From an uncultured Lachnospiraceae bacterium (GTDB taxonomy: Bacteria > Bacillota > Clostridia > Lachnospirales > Lachnospiraceae), in assembly GCA_947625465.1 (NCBI GenBank), contig CANQOK010000007.1:1-64000 (forward strand): a stretch of 64,000 nucleotides of DNA. Reading direction: 5' to 3'. The position numbers and the translations under genes were made by a program. This document shows, in pieces, positions 17,981-25,085 of the stretch; positions within the stretch are counted from its first letter, which is position 1; every line of letters begins with the position of its first letter. The notes below the pieces were generated by a model that saw only the letters and a list, made by a program, of their open reading frames with translations, had not been told where the DNA came from and searched no databases.

Positions 17981-18042
17981 TTGACTTTTATGATCTTATG
18001 TGTTAAAGTCCTAATAGTTTTTGCAGTTAACGCTTTTAACTG
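17981..18042 (+). promoter_or_regulatory. Promoter and operator-like repeat of the symporter gene
   Basis: TTGACT (17981-17986), a 17-base spacer and TAAAGT (18004-18009). Just downstream is the perfect inverted repeat CAGTTAA (18024-18030) / TTAACTG (18036-18042) with a 5-base centre, placed where a repressor would block transcription. Confidence 0.5.
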
Positions 18043-18070
18043 TTAAAGTAAAAGATTGGAGGATTGTTTT

Positions 18071-19618
18071 ATGATTTTGAAGGTACTGATTTTAGTTGTA
18101 TACTTCGCTGTACTGGTTGGGATCGGTCTGTATTGCCGCAAGCATTCTACCGATGTCAACGGATTTGTTTTAGGCGGCCGGGCCGTCGGACCGTGGCTGA
18201 CCGCATTTGCTTACGGTACTTCCTATTTTTCCGCCGTTGTGTTTGTCGGCTATGCCGGACAGTTTGGCTGGAAATACGGAATCGCCGCTACCTGGGCCGG
18301 GATTGGCAACGCTGTGATCGGTTCTCTGCTGGCCTGGGTGATCCTGGGAAGAAGAACCAGAATTATGACGCAGCATCTGGATTCCGCCACCATGCCGCAG
18401 TTTTTCGGCCGGCGGTTTAACAGTACGCCGTTAAAGATCGTGGCTTCCGCCATCATCTTTATTTTCCTGATCCCTTATACCGCTTCCCTGTATAACGGTC
18501 TGTCCAGACTGTTTGGCATGGCATTTGATATTGACTATTCCGTCTGTATCATTCTGATGGCGGTATTGACCGCGGTCTATGTCATTGCCGGCGGCTATAT
18601 GGCAACTGCCATCAATGATTTTATCCAGGGCATTATCATGCTGGGCGGTATTTCCACCATTATCGTTGCGGTTATTAAGAGCAAAGGCGGCCTGATGACC
18701 GCGCTGGACGGACTGGCACAGGTATCCGATCCTGCCGTATCCGCCACCCCCGGCGTATTTGCTTCTTTCTTCGGGCCGGACCCGTTAAACCTGATGTTTG
18801 TGGTAATCCTGACCTCTCTGGGAACCTGGGGCCTGCCGCAGATGGTGCAGAAGTTTTATGCTATCAAAGATGAGAAGGCGATCCAGAAGGGTACCATTAT
18901 CTCCACTATCTTCGCATTGGTTGTTGCCGGCGGATGCTATTTCCTGGGCGGTTTCGGAAGACTGTTCTCGGATCAGATCGATGTTGTGGCAAACGGCTAT
19001 GATTCCGTCATTCCGACCATGCTGCAGAATTTAAGCCCGATTCTGATCGCGCTGGTTGTGATCCTGGTGCTGTCGGCGTCCATGTCAACGCTGTCCTCTC
19101 TGGTGATCGCGTCCAGTTCTACTTTAACGATTGACTTTTTAAAGGATCAATTCATTAAAAATATGAGCGAGAAAAAACAGGTACTGATGATCCGGATCCT
19201 GATCGTGGTCTTCATCGCGATTTCTTCGATCCTGGCGCTGATCCAGTACAAGAGCTCTATTACCTTTATTGCACAGCTGATGGGAATTTCCTGGGGCGCG
19301 CTGGCCGGTTCTTTCCTGGCGCCGTTCCTATATTCCCTGTACTGGAAGAAGACAACGAAGGCTGCCTGCTGGGCGTCTTTCATCTTCGGTTCCGGTATCA
19401 TGATCGTCGATATGCTGGTTCCTTCCATCCTGCCGAAGATCATGCAGTCCCCGATCAACTGCGGCGCGATCGCTATGCTGGCAGGTCTGATCATCGTTCC
19501 GGTCGTCAGCCTGTTTACACCGAAGCCGGATCCCAAGCTGGTCGAAGATGCGTTTGCATGCTATGAAAAAGAAACGGTAGTAACACAGAAGACCGCGCTG
19601 GGCGACAGTGCAAAGTAG
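18071..19618 (+). CDS. Sodium:solute symporter (SSS family)
   Basis: A 515-residue transporter with about 13 membrane helices, which couples Na+ entry to uptake of a small solute. The conserved segments GLYCRKHSTDVNGFVLGGR, ATWAGIGNAVIGSLLAW and ASMSTLSSLVIASSSTLTID match the SSS family. The last is the Na2-site helix with paired serines. The ATG at 18071 follows GGAGG (18058-18062). Substrate cannot be told from sequence; proline/pantothenate-type members are possible. It appears monocistronic, with a long hairpin terminator after it. Confidence 0.9.
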   Translation: MILKVLILVVYFAVLVGIGLYCRKHSTDVNGFVLGGRAVGPWLTAFAYGTSYFSAVVFVGYAGQFGWKYGIAATWAGIGNAVIGSLLAWVILGRRTRIMTQHLDSATMPQFFGRRFNSTPLKIVASAIIFIFLIPYTASLYNGLSRLFGMAFDIDYSVCIILMAVLTAVYVIAGGYMATAINDFIQGIIMLGGISTIIVAVIKSKGGLMTALDGLAQVSDPAVSATPGVFASFFGPDPLNLMFVVILTSLGTWGLPQMVQKFYAIKDEKAIQKGTIISTIFALVVAGGCYFLGGFGRLFSDQIDVVANGYDSVIPTMLQNLSPILIALVVILVLSASMSTLSSLVIASSSTLTIDFLKDQFIKNMSEKKQVLMIRILIVVFIAISSILALIQYKSSITFIAQLMGISWGALAGSFLAPFLYSLYWKKTTKAACWASFIFGSGIMIVDMLVPSILPKIMQSPINCGAIAMLAGLIIVPVVSLFTPKPDPKLVEDAFACYEKETVVTQKTALGDSAK

Positions 19619-19656
19619 AACACTCGCGGAATAAACTTACATAACAAAAAGATATA

Positions 19657-19737
19657 AGAGGAGCATGCGTTCAATCATTCCTTCCCGACTCAGAGAAAGT
19701 CCGTCGGTTTGGGACATAGAGCGCATGCTCTTTCTTA
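19657..19737 (+). terminator. Branched terminator of the symporter gene
   Basis: GAGCATGCG (19661-19669) pairs with CGCATGCTC (19722-19730), closing an inner hairpin CCGAC/GTCGG (19685-19707). The stem is followed by TTTCTTACTTT. The long 52-base closed region is unusual for a simple terminator and could be a small structured RNA end. Confidence 0.6.
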
Positions 19738-19983
19738 CTTTAGTCCCAACACGGTCTCCAGAGGCAGTTCTAAACTCTGAGCAATAATCTCCGGACTCAC
19801 AAAATTCAGAAGCTTTCTGGCACTTTCCAAAATTGCCTCCTGACGCCCTTCTCGGCGGCCCTCTCGGCGTTCTCTTCGCTTTAAGTCATCAATCGCTTTA
19901 CACATATTGACCTTCCTCCCTTCATCTGCTTTAACTTCATTATTTCGCAGATACATCTTTGCTGCAATATCTTTTTTACCCAT
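19735..19983 (-). pseudogene. C-terminal remnant of an Rpn/PD-(D/E)XK nuclease-type transposase
   Basis: An 82-codon frame containing only the tail typical of Rpn-like recombination-promoting nucleases: NMCKAIDDLKRRERREGRRE-type charged helix, then a helical end with PEIIAQSLELPLETVLGL. The N-terminal nuclease domain with its catalytic residues is missing. The charged stretch is compositionally repetitive (R-E-G-R). It is probably a fragment left by decay of a full-length copy (about 300 residues). Expression is doubtful. Confidence 0.6.
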
Positions 19984-20067
19984 TGGTTTACCTTCATTAT
20001 AGCATATGTTTTTTCTTTTTCAATATAAAATCTTATTGTTTTGCTTTACTTTCAATTTGCATTTTCG

Positions 20068-20119
20068 CAAAAAAAGAGGATGCCCCAAAGTCAATTCGAT
20101 TGACTTGAGGGACACCCTC
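20068..20119 (-). terminator. Intrinsic terminator of the acyl-CoA synthetase gene
   Basis: On the minus strand a long stem (GAGGGTGTCCC.. pairing with ..GGGGCATCCTC, inner AAGTCAAT/ATTGACTT) is followed by TTTTTTT. It lies about 40 bases after the synthetase stop. Confidence 0.8.
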
Positions 20120-20156
20120 ATCAAATATCTGAATAAAAAAGTTAACCAAAGCCTTT

Positions 20157-21791
20157 CTATCCCCGGTTCTGCTGCGCTACCAGCTGGTCAGCGCCGTACT
20201 TCTTCCGCAGCGCCGGTTTCTCGATCTTGCCGGTCGCATTTCTGGGAACCTCCGCAAAGATGATCTTTTTCGGCCGCTTATATCTGGGCAGCCCCAGGCA
20301 GTATTCATTGATCTCCTCTTCCGTACAGGTCATGCCGTCTTTAACGGAAATAATGGCGCCGGTAATCTCGCCCAGCCGTTTATCCGGAAGCCCGATCACA
20401 GCCACATCCTTAACCGCTTCATAGGCCGACAGGAAATTCTCAATCTGTACGGGATAAATATTCTCACCGCCGCTGACGATCACATCCTTCTTCCGGTCTA
20501 CCAGGAAGATAAAGCCGTCCTCGTCCTGCATCGCCATATCTCCGGTATACAGCCACCCGTCCTTCAGCGTCTCCGCCGTCGCCTGCGGATCATTATAGTA
20601 ACAGGTCATAACGCCGGGACCTTTCACACATAATTCCCCTACATCGCCCTGCTTAACCTTCTCTCCGTTCTCATCCACGATCTTGCACTTCCAGCGATAT
20701 CCGGGAATCCCGATCGCGCCTACCTTATGGATATTCTCAACGCCCAGATGCACACACCCCGGTCCTGTAGACTCCGACAGACCGTAATTGGTATCATACA
20801 GGTGATTCGGGAAGTATTCCTTCCAGCGTTTGATCAGAGACGGCGGAACCGGCTGCGCGCCGATATGCATAAGCCGCCACTGGTCTAACTGGAAATCCTC
20901 CAGCTTCAGATCTCCTCTGTCCAGACAGTCCAGGATATCCTGCGCCCACGGCACCAGCAGCCAGACAATCGTACACTTCTCGCTGGAAACCGCATTTAAA
21001 ATGATCTCCGGCGTGGTTCCCTGCAGCAGCACCGCTTTGCTGCCCGCGCACAGACTTCCCATCCAGTGAAATTTCGCGCCGGTATGATAGAGCGGCGGAA
21101 TACACAAAAATACGTCGTCTCGCCCGGTCATATGGTGCTTCTGCTCCATCTGGGCCGCCTGGGTCAGGCTCTCATGGTTGTGCAGGATCGCCTTCGGAAA
21201 TCCGGTCGTACCGGACGAAAAGTAAATCGCGGCGTCATCCTCTTCCTCCAGACGGATGAGCGGCGGCTGGCTGGAACAATCCGCAACCAGTTCCCGGTAG
21301 CTCTCCGCGAAATACGGGCAGCCGTCTCCCACATAGATCAGCAGTCTGCCCTGATTTACCTCTGATTCAATACTCTCGATCCGTCCGATAAATTCCGGAC
21401 CGAAAAATAAGATATGTACTTCCGCCAGATTGATACAATATTTGATCTCATCCGCGGAAAACCGAAAATTAAAAGGTACTGCAATCGCGCCGGTTTTTAA
21501 GATTCCAAAATAGATCGGAAGCCACTCCAGACAGTTAAACATCAGGATCGCAACCCGGTCGCCCTTTTTTATCCCTCTGCTAAGCAGCATATTCGCCACA
21601 CGGTTTGCCTTCTCGTCAAAAACGCTCCATGTCAGCTCCCGCCTGTACGGAACCGACGATACCTGCTGTACCAGGTCGAATTCCTTCCAGTTGGTCTTTC
21701 TTCTGTCTTTCATAGTGGGATTCAGTTCCACCAGGGCTACCTCGTCCCCATACAGCTTATGATTTCGTTCCAATAAGTCCGTTACCGGCAT
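20157..21791 (-). CDS. AMP-forming acyl-CoA synthetase
   Basis: A 544-residue adenylate-forming ligase that activates a carboxylic acid (probably a fatty or aryl acid) to its CoA thioester. Motifs in order: IYFSSGTTGFPKA (phosphate-binding loop, about residue 190), YGLSESTG (about 340), GWLYTGDMA, DRKKDVIVSGGENIYP and the C-terminal NATGKIEKPAL with the catalytic Lys. The length is normal. It is divergent from the amidohydrolase gene and has its own terminator. The substrate is not determinable from the sequence alone. Confidence 0.92.
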   Translation of the reverse strand: MPVTDLLERNHKLYGDEVALVELNPTMKDRRKTNWKEFDLVQQVSSVPYRRELTWSVFDEKANRVANMLLSRGIKKGDRVAILMFNCLEWLPIYFGILKTGAIAVPFNFRFSADEIKYCINLAEVHILFFGPEFIGRIESIESEVNQGRLLIYVGDGCPYFAESYRELVADCSSQPPLIRLEEEDDAAIYFSSGTTGFPKAILHNHESLTQAAQMEQKHHMTGRDDVFLCIPPLYHTGAKFHWMGSLCAGSKAVLLQGTTPEIILNAVSSEKCTIVWLLVPWAQDILDCLDRGDLKLEDFQLDQWRLMHIGAQPVPPSLIKRWKEYFPNHLYDTNYGLSESTGPGCVHLGVENIHKVGAIGIPGYRWKCKIVDENGEKVKQGDVGELCVKGPGVMTCYYNDPQATAETLKDGWLYTGDMAMQDEDGFIFLVDRKKDVIVSGGENIYPVQIENFLSAYEAVKDVAVIGLPDKRLGEITGAIISVKDGMTCTEEEINEYCLGLPRYKRPKKIIFAEVPRNATGKIEKPALRKKYGADQLVAQQNRG

Positions 21792-21997
21792 AATTCTTTC
21801 CTCACTTTATCCTCTTATTTTACTTCATTTGCCTGAACTGTTTCATGCTTTTGGGATTTTACCCGTTAAAGTATTTTCTACGGTTAAAAATAGCACAAAT
21901 GCGAAAGAAAGTCAACCTTCCTTCATTGACAACCTGTCCGTTTTGCACTATGATAAGGGCAGCATAAGAATATTCGCAAAACAATTTGGAGGGCTCT

Positions 21998-22882
21998 ATG
22001 ATCATCGATTTTCACACCCATACATTTCCTGATAAGATCGCGGCCGCGGCCATTGACAAACTGGCGCGGGTTTCCCGCACGATCCCCTATTCCGACGGTA
22101 CGGTCACGGGACTGGCGGCTTCCATGGAGCAGGCAGGCATCGACTATTCCGTCAATATGCCGGTTATGACCAGCGTCGCGCAGGTGGAGAAGGTAAACAG
22201 TTCCCTGATGCGGTCGCAGGAACAGTTTCTGCAGCAGGGGATCCTGACTTTCGGCGGTATGCACCCGGACTATGAGAATTACCGGGCTGAACTGAAACGG
22301 CTGAAAGAGAACGGATTTTTGGGAATCAAACTGCATCCGGCTTATCAGAGTGTAGACCTGGACGATATCCGCATGATGCGCATTATCGACTGCGCGTCCG
22401 AGCTGGGACTGATCACACTGACTCACGCGGGAATCGACATCGGTATATATGAGCATAACTACTGTTCGGTTTCGCACGTTTTACATGTGCTCGATCAGGT
22501 TCACCCGGAGAAATTTGTGCTCGCGCACATGGGGAACTGGGGCTGCTGGGACGAAGTGGAGCGTGACCTTGCGGGCGCGCCGGTCTGGCTGGATACGGCC
22601 TTTTCCATCGGAACGATCGCACCCAATCCCGACGTTGCCGAACTGCCTTATCAGCCTGAGAATCTCCCGACGGAAGATTTTCTGCGCATTGCCCGAAAGC
22701 ACGGAACCGGCCGCATCCTGTTTGCTACGGATTCGCCCTGGAGCGATCAGCAGGATTACGTCGCCCGGTTTCTGGATATGCCGCTTACCGAACAGGAGCG
22801 GGAAGAGATTTTCTCCAAAAATGCCCTTGCATTATTAGGGCTTACATTACCCGAACGGGTATCACGGCATTGCAGCCAATAG
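21998..22882 (+). CDS. Amidohydrolase family 2 protein
   Basis: A 294-residue metal-dependent hydrolase or decarboxylase with a TIM-barrel fold. Metal and catalytic motifs: DFHTHTFPD at the start, GIKLHPAYQ (about residue 110), THAGID (about 147), VLAHMGNW (about 174) and LFATDSPW near residue 248. These fit the PF04909 group (uracil-5-carboxylate or ACMSD-like). The ATG at 21998 follows TTGGAGGG. A GNAT gene follows after about 40 bases on the same strand, so they may be co-transcribed. Substrate unknown. Confidence 0.85.
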   Translation: MIIDFHTHTFPDKIAAAAIDKLARVSRTIPYSDGTVTGLAASMEQAGIDYSVNMPVMTSVAQVEKVNSSLMRSQEQFLQQGILTFGGMHPDYENYRAELKRLKENGFLGIKLHPAYQSVDLDDIRMMRIIDCASELGLITLTHAGIDIGIYEHNYCSVSHVLHVLDQVHPEKFVLAHMGNWGCWDEVERDLAGAPVWLDTAFSIGTIAPNPDVAELPYQPENLPTEDFLRIARKHGTGRILFATDSPWSDQQDYVARFLDMPLTEQEREEIFSKNALALLGLTLPERVSRHCSQ

Positions 22883-22922
22883 TTTGCAGAAAGGAGATTT
22901 TATCTCAGAAAGAAGCGTCTAT

Positions 22923-23414
22923 ATGTTAATTCGAAAAGCAGAACCCAGAGATATGGAAGCGCTGCTTAATATCTACAACTACGAAGTGATCAACGGCATT
23001 GCCACATTTGACATTTCCCCCAGGAACATAACAGAATGGAAACAATGGTTCCGAAAACACAACGTAGACAATCACCCGCTGATCGTTGCCGAGGCAGACG
23101 GTCAGATCGCGGGATATGCCTGTCTGTCCTCTTATCGGGAATACAACGCTTTCCGTTCTTCTGTGGAGCTTTCCATTTATGTAGGAGCGGATTTCCGGCA
23201 GCGCCGGGTCGCTGTCAATTTAATGGAACGCATTATTGAGGAAGCCAGACAGGATGAACGGACGCACCTGATCGTTTCTTTAATTACCAGCACGAATCAG
23301 TTAAGCATTCACCTGCATGAGAAGTTCGGCTTTACCTATTGCGGGGCGCTGCATGAGGTTGCTTACAAGATGGACAGCTACCGGGATGTCGTCGTCTATG
23401 AATTACGGGTATGA
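22923..23414 (+). CDS. GNAT-family N-acetyltransferase (Pat/PPT-like)
   Basis: A 163-residue acetyltransferase that uses acetyl-CoA to acetylate an amine. It matches the phosphinothricin/methionine-sulfone acetyltransferase group: RKAEPRDMEALLNIYNYEV at the N-terminus, acetyl-CoA loop around DFRQRRVAVNLM and C-terminal HEKFGFTYCGALHEV. In this group the loop is usually R-G-x-G-x-G/A; here it is RQRRVA, a departure. The start at 22923 has only AGAAAG upstream; an AAAGGAG lies 30 bases earlier, near a TTG at 22884. Confidence 0.8.
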   Translation: MLIRKAEPRDMEALLNIYNYEVINGIATFDISPRNITEWKQWFRKHNVDNHPLIVAEADGQIAGYACLSSYREYNAFRSSVELSIYVGADFRQRRVAVNLMERIIEEARQDERTHLIVSLITSTNQLSIHLHEKFGFTYCGALHEVAYKMDSYRDVVVYELRV

Positions 23415-23522
23415 TATCACTTGTTCTTCAAAAAGACGTCTGATGATTTCCGGTAAACAATATCTAACTTCCAGTAAAATCGCTTTCGTTTCCCGCATCC
23501 TGAAGATGACAATTTGGGAACA

Positions 23523-23541
23523 GCATTCGTATTGTGAATGC
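23523..23541 (+). promoter_or_regulatory. Inverted repeat upstream of the AraC-HD gene
   Basis: GCATTC (23523-23528) and GAATGC (23536-23541) form a 6-base inverted repeat with a 7-base centre, directly before TATATTAT. It is a possible binding site for the regulator it precedes. Confidence 0.3.
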
Positions 23542-23582
23542 ATTATATTATAGCTGCCACGTGGGAATTGGAAGGTGATGGT

Positions 23583-24470
23583 ATGGAAGAAATTCTACAT
23601 TATATTGAGGCTCATATTGATGAACCGTTAACGAATAAACAGTTGGCAGAAATTGCAGGATATTCAGAATCCCATTTTATTCGTTTATTTAAACAATATA
23701 CAGGTATGACTTGTATGCACTATATTTGGAAGCAAAGATTGATCAGGGCTTCCGAAGCGATTATCAGTGGCGTCAGGATCATTGACGCCGCGTTTCAATA
23801 TGGATGGCAGTCGCACAGTGCATTTACAAAATCATTCAAACGAGAATTTGGTTTTTCTCCATCCCTTCTTAGAACAATGTATATAGAACTTAATTGTTTA
23901 GGAGGCAGCCATATGAATTATAATTTTATGAGAAAACCAGATGTTGGAGCAACAAAGGAGCAGCTATTTGAACTTTTAAAAATATCCCTGAAGGATAACG
24001 GCATAAAAACAGACGATGCACAGTTAAATCGTATCTACCGTTTTGCCTGTCAAACATACGCCGGAATAACCCGCTACTCCGGTGAAGAATATGTGACGCA
24101 CCCGCTTAATGTCTCTATTATCCTGTCGGAAATGGGTGCGGATCCCAACGTGATTCTCGCCGGCATGTTATGCGATTCCGCAGCGAAAGGGAATCTAAAC
24201 TCAGATAAATGCAGCAAAGAGTTGCCGTCAGAAATTTTCCATATTGTGGCGGCTTTGAAAATTGAAAATAAAGATTTGAAAACTGCTCCAGAAGAAGTGA
24301 TTCAGATTAAACTTGCAGAGCGGCTTCACAATATGAGAACCATCGATTATATCAGTGATACAAAAAAAGAATTAAAGATCAAAGAAACCATTGAAATTTT
24401 TATGCCATTGGCCAGAAGGCTGAACTGTAAAAAGCTCATCGATGAATTGAATGAGCTGGCAGCAAGATAA
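23583..24470 (+). CDS. AraC-type HTH fused to a degenerate RelA/SpoT-like HD domain
   Basis: A 295-residue two-domain protein. Residues 1-100 are an AraC/XylS DNA-binding domain (LTNKQLAEIAGYSESHFIRL and IIDAAFQYGWQSHSAFTKSF, ending FGFSPS). After a linker, residues about 135-290 match the HD hydrolase domain of RelA/SpoT: RYSGEEYVTHPLNVS, then IKLAERLHNMRTI and ETIEIFMPLARRL. The metal-binding HD pair is CD (MLCDSA), the following ED is missing, and the Asp of KLADRLHN is Glu, so hydrolysis is unlikely. The domain may bind a nucleotide such as (p)ppGpp as a signal (inference). The ATG at 23583 has GGAAGG upstream. Confidence 0.85.
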   Translation: MEEILHYIEAHIDEPLTNKQLAEIAGYSESHFIRLFKQYTGMTCMHYIWKQRLIRASEAIISGVRIIDAAFQYGWQSHSAFTKSFKREFGFSPSLLRTMYIELNCLGGSHMNYNFMRKPDVGATKEQLFELLKISLKDNGIKTDDAQLNRIYRFACQTYAGITRYSGEEYVTHPLNVSIILSEMGADPNVILAGMLCDSAAKGNLNSDKCSKELPSEIFHIVAALKIENKDLKTAPEEVIQIKLAERLHNMRTIDYISDTKKELKIKETIEIFMPLARRLNCKKLIDELNELAAR

Positions 24471-24528
24471 AGGCACGTCTCTTTGAGTGCCAACTGCCGA
24501 GAGATTGGCGATACCTATATGAACGCAA

Positions 24529-24564
24529 GAAAAGGACAGAACATGAAAAACAGTTCTGTCCTTT
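24529..24564 (+). terminator. Terminator of the AraC-HD gene
   Basis: AAAGGACAGAAC (24531-24542) pairs perfectly with GTTCTGTCCTTT (24553-24564); a TTTTT stretch follows about 8 bases later. Confidence 0.6.
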
Positions 24565-24604
24565 GCAATCATTTTTCCGGATTATTTCACCGCATTTTTT
24601 TACT

Positions 24605-24717
24605 CCAATTCTACTCCCCGCATGCGGGAAATGGCAAAAAATAAATCCACTGCACGCACCTCATCCAGCCACAGCTCATATTTTTTCGAGTCGGAAGGCG
24701 TGGAGTCGGCGGCCACG
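24605..24717 (-). pseudogene. Unidentified C-terminal gene fragment
   Basis: On the minus strand a frame shifted relative to the neighbouring ATPase fragment reads VAADSTPSDSKKYELWLDEV, then RAVDLFFAISRMRGVELE and a stop. The regular amphipathic pattern suggests it was once coding. The family was not recognised. It joins the ATPase remnant near 24715, and no start or ribosome site is visible. Confidence 0.35.
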
Positions 24718-24984
24718 TTAAACATGGAGGCGACCTGCTTCCGGCAGAATTTCTTTCACCTGTTCCGTCCTGTCAGAAATCCGATAATTTTCCATCAGCA
24801 GAACCGTATCGGCATAGCGCAGACATTCTCCGGAGCCGCCGATCACAAGGATCGTAGAAATCCCCATCTCTTTTAATTCACAGATACGGTCCGTAAATGG
24901 CACGATCGGTTCGTCCGTTACCAGTTTCCGCATCATCGCATCCCGAATCATAAAATTGGTGGCGCTGGTATCTTCATCGAATAA
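24718..24984 (-). pseudogene. Internal fragment of an ABC-class ATPase (COG3044 type)
   Basis: The frame reads LFDEDTSATNFMIRDAMMRK, then PFTDRICELKEMGISTILVI and GGSGECLRYADTVLLMENYR. This matches the Walker-B and following region of the predicted ABC-class ATPase family (about 550-600 residues when complete). Everything before LFDED is replaced by the terminator hairpin of the next upstream gene. The 3' part ends in a frameshift near 24718. A deletion remnant, not a functional gene. Confidence 0.65.
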
Positions 24985-25016
24985 AAAGAAACATGCCGGC
25001 GATCAGCATGTTTCTT
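24982..25016 (-). terminator. Terminator of the REC/HD-GYP/GGDEF gene
   Basis: AAGAAACATGC and GCATGTTTCTT (24986-24996 and 25006-25016) form an 11-base stem with TTTTTAT following on the minus strand, 70 bases after the stop at 25086. Confidence 0.7.
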
Positions 25017-25085
25017 ACCGTCAATCAAATTATATAAAAACCTATAAAAGATCCGAGGCAGCAACGGTTATGACAACATCAGATG

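Noticed and set aside
19657..19737. Riboswitch-like branched hairpin after the symporter gene
   Set aside because: The position directly after a stop and before a gene remnant fits a terminator better, and no ligand-type conserved core was seen.
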